From Vibrio mimicus CAIM 602 (lineage in GTDB: Bacteria; Pseudomonadota; Gammaproteobacteria; Enterobacterales; Vibrionaceae): a stretch of 64,000 nt of DNA. The stretch is taken from contig NZ_AOMO01000024.1 in NCBI RefSeq assembly GCF_000338875.1, forward strand, positions 248,001 to 312,000, in the 5' to 3' direction. The notes under the pieces were generated by a model. It was not told where the DNA came from. It searched no databases and worked only from the letters and a program-made list of their open reading frames with translations. The first letter of the stretch is position 1. Every line of letters begins with the position of its first letter. A program made the translations under genes and the position numbers. Below, piece by piece: positions 1 to 7,247 of the stretch.

Positions 1-2
1 GA

Positions 3-2156
3 TGGTGCTCACAACCAGCTTACGAACCAGGCCAAGGCAACGTCTGGCAAGACGCTTGGGAAGAAATTGAAGCAACCGTTACCGAAACCTTTTCTCTCAG
101 CTATCTGGGTAACAGCTTTAAACTAAACCATTCAACCTTTGGCTACGCAACAGAATCTGAATTCGCACCAGAGTCTATTGCCATCAACAATAACATCCTA
201 TATGTCGGTAACACGGCCAAAAAAGACGAAAAATCAAACATCGACCGCTACGACTTAGTGAACAAACGTGCACTATCACCAATAACGGGTTTCACTCTGA
301 ACGGTAAAGAGGAAACTATTCGTGTGGTGAGTGACATCACGGTTCACAATGACCGCTTGTACATGGCATCACTGTCGTCTAACCGTGTCGATATTTATGA
401 CACCAAGAACAACAACCAGATCATCATGTCATTAGGTACGGGAGTGTATTGGGGTGATAAATTCCGCGATGCGCTGACTCACCCTTACGCTGTTGCGGCT
501 AACGATAACTATGTGTTTGTCGCAGACATCACAGGTAAAATTTCAATTTACCTACAAAGTGATGTCACGTTAGAAAACCATAAACGTGCGGTTAAGCATG
601 CTTTTTTTGATTTGCCAGACAGCAACTCCATCCATCGCAATCTGAAACTAGAAGTGGTTGGGGACGAACTGATCGTTAGCTTTGATAATGGTAAAACTTA
701 TGTCTTCGACATTACCAATATCGAAGAGAGCCAAAAGCTGGTTGAAGCGAAATATGTTGTCAACAATGCCAACCGACGCTGCATGTATGAAGCGCAAAAT
801 GGTGCCATTTTCGCGGGTACACGCTCGGGTATGATTGAAGAGTACCCTGCGGGTAAATTTAGCTTCAATGAAAATGGCGTTGCTACTGCGCCTCTACATA
901 CGTTTAACCGCTACTACAATACAGCAGAAAATCGTGAAGAAATGCCCGTCGGAGCTTTCGACTTTGCTGTTGAAAACAACACCCTTGCTCTATTGCAGGG
1001 TAAAACCGTGGTACTGGCAGATAAAGTCCAGCTCACTGTGTCGGTAAAAGATATGCCGAACAATGAACAGCCAACCGATTTTGATCTGACTTCACCAGAG
1101 GTTAGTAAAGCCAAGCTACTGCAAAATGACGAAAGCTGGGAAAGTCTCATTCAAAATCATGAAGTACGTGTCAACCGCATCCTTTCTGGTAAGCAAGGGA
1201 TTGATAAGCTTGAGATCACCAGCTACGCAGCTCAAACAACTTACGATCTGGATGTAGAAGCGCGCTTTGGCTCAAAGGGCGAATGGATCAACTTGGGAAC
1301 CATTACCCAATTAGAGCCGTTCTCAAAACATGAGCTGAACTATACGTTACAAGATGGGCATTATTACACCAGCGTAGACCAACTAAAATCGTATGCGATT
1401 TCTGGCCTGGAAAACTTGGATTACTTGCCATCAGATCTGATTGATATTCGTCTTACTTCAGACACCGATACCTTTGTACAAAAAATCACTGACTTAAAAC
1501 CGAGCTGGCGTCTGCGCTTTGGTAACTACAGTCCTGAAACACACGGCAAATGGGGACGCATTACAGGTCCATATGCTCGTGAGTGGATGATTATGATGAC
1601 TAACTTTGCGTACATCATGAACAGCCCTGAGTTTGAACACATCTGGTTCAATTACAAAGAGACATTTGGTCAAGGAACCAATGAGTTCTTCGGTAATGCA
1701 GGCCCTGTGAATGCTCCAAATGGTAACTTTACCGCGGCGGATTACCAACGTGTATACCAGCAATTCATGAACCGCGATCTGATCCATTTGGGTGTATCTA
1801 CCATTGGTGGCGGACTTGGTGGCGGTACCGTACTTGGCATTGATACTTGGCTTTTCTACGGCCACTACTATCGTTCAGGTTTTGGTATTCTCGCTCATGA
1901 GTTTGGCCATGGCTTCGGCAGTCATAGTAGTGCCTTTTCTAACAGTGGTGCTGGGTTACAACCGCTTTTCACCCAAATGCACCATATGATGCTGCTTGAT
2001 AAAGTGCTGCCGTATGTGGATGAAGAGATCAATGCGTTTTACGCATCGCCACAAGAGCTGCTGCACAATACGGTTTCTAACGGCATTCGTACACCACTAG
2101 CACCAGATCACACCAACTGGATGATTGAATACTTCAAAGCAAACCCTCTGCATTAA
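3..2156 (+). CDS. chitin-binding zinc metalloprotease, 5' end outside window
   Basis: The frame is open from base 3, so the start lies upstream of the window. The first residues (WCSQPAYEPG, then WQDAWEEI) match the end of a CBM5/12 chitin-binding module and resemble the second such module of the chitinase at 7248-9788. A repetitive beta-rich part with propeller-like strands follows (about 120-1000), then a C-terminal peptidase domain with HEFGH at 1896-1910 and a further His at 1923-1925. A secreted, chitin- or mucin-anchored metalloprotease is inferred; the substrate is unknown. The GTG at 258 is internal, not the start. The zinc motif reads HExxHxxGxH, one residue shorter than the metzincin HExxHxxGxxH. 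I cannot place it confidently in a named peptidase family. Confidence 0.7.
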   Translation, partial: WCSQPAYEPGQGNVWQDAWEEIEATVTETFSLSYLGNSFKLNHSTFGYATESEFAPESIAINNNILYVGNTAKKDEKSNIDRYDLVNKRALSPITGFTLNGKEETIRVVSDITVHNDRLYMASLSSNRVDIYDTKNNNQIIMSLGTGVYWGDKFRDALTHPYAVAANDNYVFVADITGKISIYLQSDVTLENHKRAVKHAFFDLPDSNSIHRNLKLEVVGDELIVSFDNGKTYVFDITNIEESQKLVEAKYVVNNANRRCMYEAQNGAIFAGTRSGMIEEYPAGKFSFNENGVATAPLHTFNRYYNTAENREEMPVGAFDFAVENNTLALLQGKTVVLADKVQLTVSVKDMPNNEQPTDFDLTSPEVSKAKLLQNDESWESLIQNHEVRVNRILSGKQGIDKLEITSYAAQTTYDLDVEARFGSKGEWINLGTITQLEPFSKHELNYTLQDGHYYTSVDQLKSYAISGLENLDYLPSDLIDIRLTSDTDTFVQKITDLKPSWRLRFGNYSPETHGKWGRITGPYAREWMIMMTNFAYIMNSPEFEHIWFNYKETFGQGTNEFFGNAGPVNAPNGNFTAADYQRVYQQFMNRDLIHLGVSTIGGGLGGGTVLGIDTWLFYGHYYRSGFGILAHEFGHGFGSHSSAFSNSGAGLQPLFTQMHHMMLLDKVLPYVDEEINAFYASPQELLHNTVSNGIRTPLAPDHTNWMIEYFKANPLH

Positions 2157-2211
2157 GCAGAAATCAACCTCAAGGCTGGAGCGCACATCGTTACCCTTCA
2201 GCCAATAAGCC

Positions 2212-2239
2212 AAGCCCCAGCTGAAAGCTAGGGCTTTTA
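2212..2239 (+). terminator. rho-independent terminator of metalloprotease gene
   Basis: AAGCCCCAGC pairs imperfectly with GCTAGGGCTT, followed by TTTT. It lies 55 bases after the metalloprotease stop codon. Confidence 0.6.
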
Positions 2240-2293
2240 AATAAAACGCATAGGGGTTGCAATTCAAACATTGAACAAGCTTTTCTTCCGCTA

Positions 2294-2836
2294 TCACCAA
2301 CGCATAGTCACACTGATACCCGCTTGTTCCCCATCAATCCAAGGTAATACTTGAACCGAATCATCCAATGATTCGGTGAATATCCATGCCGACACGGTTC
2401 CCAAAACCGCACCTGCGAGCACATCTCGCCAGTAATGTTTATTTCCTTCAACTCGCCCAACGCCAGATAACGCCGCCACACCATACGCAGGCAAACCAAC
2501 TTCCCAACCGTAACGAATGTTTAACGTCGTCGCAGCTGCAAAAGCATTCGCGGTATGGTTTGACGGAAAACTATCATTACCACTGCCGTCTGGGCGTTCT
2601 TCATCAATCAACGATTTAGTCACAAGCCCCACTCCTGAAGCGGTGGCAATGCTAAGCCCTGCTTGTGTAAAACCTTGCCAATCGCTCTGATAAGCTGGCA
2701 TAGCAAACGCCAATCCGACCAAGCCGTAAGTACCAATATCACTCAAGGTTTCCCAATTTTGAGCGTTGTCCGCACACACGGCGCCAGAGTAAACCACGGA
2801 CATCACAACACTACTCAACCAAAGCTTTCTCTTCAT
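2294..2836 (-). CDS. PAP2-family membrane-associated phosphatase
   Basis: The protein has about 180 residues and an N-terminal signal sequence (MKRKLWLSS onwards, cleavage probably near VCA-DN). The three PAP2 signatures are present: K-x6-RP (KSLIDEERP), PSNHT in place of PSGH, and R-x5-H-x3-D (GRVEGNKHYWRD). The family removes phosphate from lipid phosphates such as phosphatidylglycerol phosphate or undecaprenyl pyrophosphate; the substrate here is not determined. Catalysis is expected in the periplasm. I prefer the ATG at 2836 because a GGA lies 7 bases upstream; an in-frame ATG at 2848 has no ribosome site. It is divergent from the LysE-type exporter across about 220 bases. Confidence 0.8.
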   Translation of the reverse strand: MKRKLWLSSVVMSVVYSGAVCADNAQNWETLSDIGTYGLVGLAFAMPAYQSDWQGFTQAGLSIATASGVGLVTKSLIDEERPDGSGNDSFPSNHTANAFAAATTLNIRYGWEVGLPAYGVAALSGVGRVEGNKHYWRDVLAGAVLGTVSAWIFTESLDDSVQVLPWIDGEQAGISVTMRW

Positions 2837-3062
2837 AACGCTATCCATTTAGATTCAATGCCGTAATTGTATCTTGCCACTTCGCTATACCTCAAATTTC
2901 TTAGGGTTACAGCAGGTCATCCATTTGCAAACCTATCTATTTAACGTGAATAAAAAGAGAGATTGAATTAATTGAAGATTGCGCATTTTGAGACTGGCCT
3001 ATATTGTGAATCTGTTGTTAATGGATATAACACGATAATAATCTGGTTAGGGAGATAACTTG

Positions 3063-3683
3063 ATGAATAGCGCTCTATTGGGACTGTTTATTCCCACCTT
3101 CTTTTTTGTCTCGATCACTCCGGGCATGAACATGACCTTAGCACTCACGTTAGGAATGAGTGTGGGTTATCGACGAACCTTGTGGATGATGGTTGGCGAA
3201 CTACTCGGGGTCGCTTTGGTTGCTGTTTCTGCGGTCGTTGGCATTGCAGCGGTAATGTTGCGTTACCCGAGCATCTTTACTCTATTTAAGATAGTGGGAG
3301 CGAGTTACCTGATTTATTTAGGCATTCAGATGTGGCGATCACGCGGCAAACTGGCGATCAATGTCGAACAGGAGACAACTTACCAAGGCAGTGATTGGGG
3401 ACTATTAGTGCAAGGCTTTGTCACTGCGATTGCCAACCCCAAAGGTTGGGCTTTTATGATTTCGCTCCTTCCTCCCTTCATCGACCAATCTCTAAGCCTT
3501 GCTCCACAACTCACCCTATTGGTGGCCATCATCCTGCTTTCAGAATTTATCAGCATGAGTCTGTACGCGACTGGCGGAAAAGGGCTAAAACGCTTATTGG
3601 GCCAAGCACGCCACGTTCGTTTATTGAATCGTATAGCGGGCACACTTATGGTTGGCGTTGGAATTTGGCTCTATTTTAGTTAA
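3063..3683 (+). CDS. LysE/RhtB-family amino-acid exporter
   Basis: The protein has 206 residues, the usual length for the LysE/RhtB family, with about six hydrophobic segments. The N-terminus (FFVSITPGMNMTLALTLGM) carries the family's conserved PGP/N-type motif after the first helix. These inner-membrane proteins export amino acids or their analogues; the substrate is unknown. The ATG at 3063 follows AGGGAGA and is preferred over the TTG just before it at 3060. It forms a single-gene unit followed by a strong hairpin. Confidence 0.85.
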   Translation: MNSALLGLFIPTFFFVSITPGMNMTLALTLGMSVGYRRTLWMMVGELLGVALVAVSAVVGIAAVMLRYPSIFTLFKIVGASYLIYLGIQMWRSRGKLAINVEQETTYQGSDWGLLVQGFVTAIANPKGWAFMISLLPPFIDQSLSLAPQLTLLVAIILLSEFISMSLYATGGKGLKRLLGQARHVRLLNRIAGTLMVGVGIWLYFS

Positions 3684-3690
3684 GCGATAA

Positions 3691-3722
3691 AAACAAATCA
3701 GCCTGCACAATGCAGGCTGATT
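3691..3722 (-). terminator. bidirectional hairpin between exporter and OpgC-like gene
   Basis: AATCAGCCTGCA and TGCAGGCTGATT form a perfect 12-base stem with a 3-base loop. The T-rich side lies on the minus strand (TTTGTTTTT), so it fits the gene at 3795-5090 best but may also stop exporter transcripts. Confidence 0.7.
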
Positions 3723-3794
3723 ATCTATGTATCCGATATATCTCGTTGGCTAGTCACCGCTACTAACAGTGAACAATACCCACGATGCTTTGAG

Positions 3795-5090
3795 CTAATT
3801 CACCGGATTGTCTTCACTGCTGTTTGGCTCGCTCACTACTTCATCATTCGCAATTTCACTGCCGGATAACGGATCAGCGATAACCTCATCACTAATCGCG
3901 ATAACGTCACTTTTCTGTGGCTGAGGGATAGCAGCAAAACTGGTGGTCGCAACCAAGAGCAGGGAAAGACCAGCCACTACAGCCGATGACAGATTCATCA
4001 CTTTATCTTTACGTTGTTCCTGTAACCAAGCTGCAATCCATAATGTCGTGCACAACAATAAAATAATGGATGTGTGCCAAAATGAATCACGCGTCGTCAA
4101 CAACCAAGGCGCAGTTAAGAAAATCAACACGGTTTGCCAAGTAAATACTTGAAGTGAGTGACGGCCAAGGTAGCTGAGCGGTTCAAACACCAAAGCAGAT
4201 GGGAAAAAGCGAATAATCACCGCAATTAGGTAAATCCACACACTCAGGCTAAGTACCCGTAACCAACCGAGTTCTGGTTTGCTGGATGCCGCAAACACCA
4301 TTTGTTTGGTGATCCCAAATGGCGCTAAAAGATCACGGTAGGCCACAAAGATAATCAAAGCCAACACACCACACGCCCAAGCTAATTTGGGATTGAACCA
4401 AGCCAAATCGCCTTGACGTTTAGCAAAACCCAAGGCTCCGCCAAACACAAATAACACTTGCCACGCAAACGGATCAAAGTAGCCCAGCTCAGGTATGTAT
4501 TTCGCTGAAACCTGCTTGAATATAGGTGTCAACATAGAAGCTTCAATCCAGCTACTGCCTGCCCACAAAGCGACACTGACCGCGAGCACTAACCAGAGGT
4601 AGCCACGGCGAAATGCATACAGAGCCAGAGGGAAAATCAGCATATACATGATGTAGAGCGGTAAAATCTCCAGATACGCAGGTTTATTGAGCAGCAGGAA
4701 ACTCATCAGCATAGTCAGCCAAGGCATCGTCAGCAGATTACTGAAGCTTCCACCAAATACTGTTACTTGCTCAGGAAAATAAACGCTTCCCAGCAAAAAC
4801 CAGAGCATCGCAATGAACAATCCACCGATGTGATATTTGTAGATGGTCAGGGCTCGATGCCACACTTTACTGGTCGCTTGACGGTCAGAATACTCACGGC
4901 GGCTATACACCATGCCAGCCAGTAATCCAGACATAAAAATGAAACCTTCAGCTGCACCAAATACTCCCACAGGCTCATGGGTGAACAATTGCAGTATGGT
5001 TGTACCGCCGCTATACCAGATCAGATGGTTGAAGGTGATTAACACCAACAATAATCCTCGGATACTGTCCAATGCGGGGATGCGTTTCAT
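3795..5090 (-). CDS. OpgC-family multi-pass membrane acyltransferase-like protein
   Basis: The protein has 431 residues with about ten hydrophobic segments. It opens with LDSIRGLLLVLITFNH, the signature start of OpgC-type proteins (PF10129). OpgC transfers succinyl groups to osmoregulated periplasmic glucans in Escherichia coli, but no opgGH genes lie nearby, so the acceptor here is unknown. After the last helix comes a short acidic tail (about residues 390-431, many Asp, Glu, Ser), unusual for the family and probably periplasmic or cytoplasmic. The ATG at 5090 is preceded by AGGGAGAT. A terminator-like hairpin follows. Confidence 0.75.
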   Translation of the reverse strand: MKRIPALDSIRGLLLVLITFNHLIWYSGGTTILQLFTHEPVGVFGAAEGFIFMSGLLAGMVYSRREYSDRQATSKVWHRALTIYKYHIGGLFIAMLWFLLGSVYFPEQVTVFGGSFSNLLTMPWLTMLMSFLLLNKPAYLEILPLYIMYMLIFPLALYAFRRGYLWLVLAVSVALWAGSSWIEASMLTPIFKQVSAKYIPELGYFDPFAWQVLFVFGGALGFAKRQGDLAWFNPKLAWACGVLALIIFVAYRDLLAPFGITKQMVFAASSKPELGWLRVLSLSVWIYLIAVIIRFFPSALVFEPLSYLGRHSLQVFTWQTVLIFLTAPWLLTTRDSFWHTSIILLLCTTLWIAAWLQEQRKDKVMNLSSAVVAGLSLLLVATTSFAAIPQPQKSDVIAISDEVIADPLSGSEIANDEVVSEPNSSEDNPVN

Positions 5091-5366
5091 CGATGATCTC
5101 CCTGCTTTCTCAGTGAGGCAAATCGGCGATATACGAAAGTACCAATCTCTGACTGAAAATGCGGATAAACGGTTGAATATAATAGGTAATATGGAAGGAC
5201 GGTGATATCTGGCGTTGGACTACCCTCTCCCCGAGTACGCGGATCCTTGCACCACCTGATGGCTTTGTAAATAGGACGCACAGAAAAAACCGAGAGGTCG
5301 CACACCTTGCTGATGATACACCTGAAAACCCTACTCCTTGGATAAGCCAACCAAGTAAAACCAACA
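5091..5366. other. intergenic region upstream of OpgC-like gene
   Basis: About 275 bases between the OpgC-like start and the tRNA terminator contain short open frames only, with no ribosome sites and no family resemblance. The minus-strand promoter of the OpgC-like gene should lie here. I see no riboswitch class I can name. Confidence 0.5.
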
Positions 5367-5399
5367 CAAAAAACCCCAGCAAATAAGCTTTGCTGGGGT
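5367..5399 (-). terminator. terminator of tRNA-Arg
   Basis: CCCCAGCAAA and TTTGCTGGGG form a perfect stem with a short loop. On the minus strand it is followed by TTTTTT, ten bases past the tRNA 3' end. Confidence 0.9.
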
Positions 5400-5408
5400 C
5401 TGGAATAA

Positions 5409-5485
5409 TGGCACGCCCTACAGGATTCGAACCTGTGACCACATGCTTAGAAGGCACGTGCTCTATCCAACTGAGCTAAGGGCGC
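5409..5485 (-). tRNA. argU: tRNA-Arg, anticodon UCU
   Basis: The minus strand begins GCGCCCTTAGCTCAGTTGG and ends in an encoded CCA, 77 bases in all. The anticodon loop CTTCTAA gives anticodon TCT (reads AGA/AGG), and the T arm carries GGTTCGAATCC. The sequence closely resembles E. coli argU. It is a lone tRNA with its own promoter and terminator. Confidence 0.97.
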
Positions 5486-5499
5486 GCTACAGGGTCAGG

Positions 5500-5527
5500 A
5501 TTATACGAGTTAAACGGGCTAGATCAA
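5500..5527 (-). promoter_or_regulatory. sigma-70 promoter of tRNA-Arg
   Basis: On the minus strand TTGATC (5522-5527) and TATAAT (5500-5505) are spaced by 16 bases, about 15 bases upstream of the mature tRNA 5' end. Confidence 0.7.
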
Positions 5528-5601
5528 CGCCTTTGTCTAACTTTCTGTTTCAAATGAGCAATATTTTGCCAATCTCACTTCAATTGCCGAAAAACAGAAC
5601 A

Positions 5602-5617
5602 AAGCAAACGTTTGCCT
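5602..5617 (+). promoter_or_regulatory. PurR operator upstream of folD
   Basis: AAGCAAACGTTTGCCT matches the E. coli PurR consensus ANGCAAACGTTTNCNT at every defined position. It lies 70 bases before the folD start, where a repressor could block transcription. Regulation by PurR is inferred. Confidence 0.85.
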
Positions 5618-5686
5618 GTGGATGTTATCAAAAATATCTGCGACAATGCGCGCAAAAATTTTCGCTCCAAATCTGTAAGGAAAGTC

Positions 5687-6547
5687 ATGACTGCTCAAAA
5701 TATTGATGGAACGCTGATTTCGCAAACGGTGCGCTCAGAAGTTGCAGCCCGTGTTAAAGCTCGAATTCAAGCCGGGTTACGAGCCCCGGGGCTGGCGGTT
5801 GTGTTGGTGGGCGAAGATCCTGCTTCACAAGTGTATGTCGGCAGTAAGCGTCGTGCCTGCGAAGAAGTCGGTTTTGTCTCCAAATCGTATGATTTACCTG
5901 CAACCGCCAGTGAAGAAACCTTGCTATCACTGGTTGATGAACTGAATAACGATCCACAAATCGACGGTATTTTAGTTCAGTTGCCTTTACCAGCAGGTAT
6001 TGATACCACAAAAGTGTTGGAGCGCATCCATCCAGAAAAAGACGTGGATGGTTTCCACCCATACAACGTAGGTCGTTTGGCACAGCGCATTCCTAAACTG
6101 CGCTCTTGTACGCCCAAAGGCATCATCACTTTGCTTGAACGCTACAACATTCCACTGCGCGGCAAACATGCAGTGATTGTCGGCGCATCCAACATTGTGG
6201 GTCGCCCGATGACTTTAGAACTCTTACTGGCAGGCTGTACCACCACCACTTGCCACCGCTTTACTCAAGATCTTGAAGGACACGTGCGCCAAGCGGATAT
6301 CTTGGTGGTTGCCGTCGGTAAACCGAATTTTATCCCTGGAGCATGGATTAAAGAAGGCGCGATTGTGGTCGATGTCGGTATCAACCGTTTAGAAACTGGT
6401 AAGTTAGTTGGCGATGTGGAATACGATGTTGCTCGTACTCGTGCTAGCTTCATTACCCCTGTACCGGGCGGTGTTGGGCCAATGACTGTCGCGAGCCTGA
6501 TTGAAAATACCATGATGGCGTGTGAACAATTCCATACCCAAGCTTAA
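5687..6547 (+). CDS. folD: bifunctional methylenetetrahydrofolate dehydrogenase/cyclohydrolase
   Basis: FolD interconverts 5,10-methylene-, methenyl- and 10-formyl-tetrahydrofolate with NADP in the cytoplasm, supplying formyl groups for purines and initiator tRNA. The protein has 286 residues, near the 288 of E. coli FolD. Visible signatures are [11 protein letters not shown] with the catalytic Lys, [10 protein letters not shown], and the NADP-binding stretch GASNIVGRP, with [10 protein letters not shown] near the end. The ATG at 5687 follows TAAGGA; the longer open frame from 5612 adds 25 residues absent from the family and overlaps the PurR box region. It is monocistronic, with a strong terminator. 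Confidence 0.97.
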   Translation: MTAQNIDGTLISQTVRSEVAARVKARIQAGLRAPGLAVVLVGEDPASQVYVGSKRRACEEVGFVSKSYDLPATASEETLLSLVDELNNDPQIDGILVQLPLPAGIDTTKVLERIHPEKDVDGFHPYNVGRLAQRIPKLRSCTPKGIITLLERYNIPLRGKHAVIVGASNIVGRPMTLELLLAGCTTTTCHRFTQDLEGHVRQADILVVAVGKPNFIPGAWIKEGAIVVDVGINRLETGKLVGDVEYDVARTRASFITPVPGGVGPMTVASLIENTMMACEQFHTQA

Positions 6548-6631
6548 GCGGTTCACATTCCAAATCGTGGAATAGAGCTGAACCCATCACTGATATTTGA
6601 TTAGTCAATTTCAGGATCTAAAAGCTCAAAA

Positions 6632-6680
6632 AACAGAGGTCAACGCATTGTATGTGTTGACCTCTGTTCTTCCTTTTGGC
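6632..6680 (+). terminator. terminator of folD
   Basis: AACAGAGGTCAACGCAT pairs with ATGTGTTGACCTCTGTT (one wobble), followed by a pyrimidine-rich CTTCCTTTT. A run of A on the left makes it plausible for the convergent gene at 6726 as well. Confidence 0.85.
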
Positions 6681-6725
6681 ACTCACTTTTCTCCGAAGTC
6701 TCATCATCACAAAACAGCGCAAGAA

Positions 6726-7016
6726 TTAGAGATCGTTCATGAGCTGCTCTAACTCATCCGTCGCATCTTCAATGAGATGACTGAGCTCGCGGGCATCTGG
6801 TTCTTCCAAAGAAAGTTGCCATGGACGTTTTTTGTTGGTGCTGACAATTCGAGTATGCCCACTCTGTTTTTCAAACTTCACTTGTTCAAATTCCGCGACA
6901 TGGTGTTGGTGCGTTTCCATCACATCGACGCATAATTTGCCCAGTGGGTTGACTTCGATATGAGCATGTAACTGTGGCTTACCGGCCACTCGGTAATGCC
7001 TATGTACAGTAATCAT
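6726..7016 (-). CDS. hypothetical 96-residue protein
   Basis: I do not recognise this protein. It has no signal peptide or membrane segment. The first third is His-rich (HRHYR, HAHIE, THQHH) and the last 25 residues are acidic and likely helical (LIEDATDELEQLMNDL). The ATG follows TAGGAGA at good spacing, and the frame shares its terminator region with convergent folD, which supports a real gene. Metal binding by the histidines is possible but unproven. Confidence 0.6.
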   Translation of the reverse strand: MITVHRHYRVAGKPQLHAHIEVNPLGKLCVDVMETHQHHVAEFEQVKFEKQSGHTRIVSTNKKRPWQLSLEEPDARELSHLIEDATDELEQLMNDL

Positions 7017-7197
7017 CGTATTTCTCCTAGCCTGACTTAGGTTGAAATCCTTTTTAGTTTAGAACACCCGATTGAAATCGAGGTGTGAATTCACTATCAA
7101 GTTCACAAGACACATTTTAATTGTTTGAAATGCTCAGTATTCATTGTGGACTGACCAGAGACATGGCGAGAAGAAGGAGGTGATGAAAATGAAGACG

Positions 7198-7230
7198 AGA
7201 AAAAACACCCCAGCTAAGCCAGGGTGTTAT
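7198..7230 (-). terminator. terminator of chitinase gene
   Basis: AACACCC and GGGTGTT close a stem around CAGCTAAGCCA; on the minus strand it is followed by TTTTTT. It starts 18 bases after the chitinase stop. Confidence 0.85.
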
Positions 7231-7247
7231 TTTAGAAACGCTGATGT

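Noticed and set aside
5091..5366. Riboswitch in the leader of the OpgC-like gene
   Set aside because: I compared it by eye with the cyclic-di-GMP class known in Vibrio and saw no match; no T-tailed switch structure is evident.
5110..5457. Open frame of 115 residues on the minus strand overlapping the tRNA
   Set aside because: It runs through the tRNA and its terminator, has no ribosome site and resembles no family.
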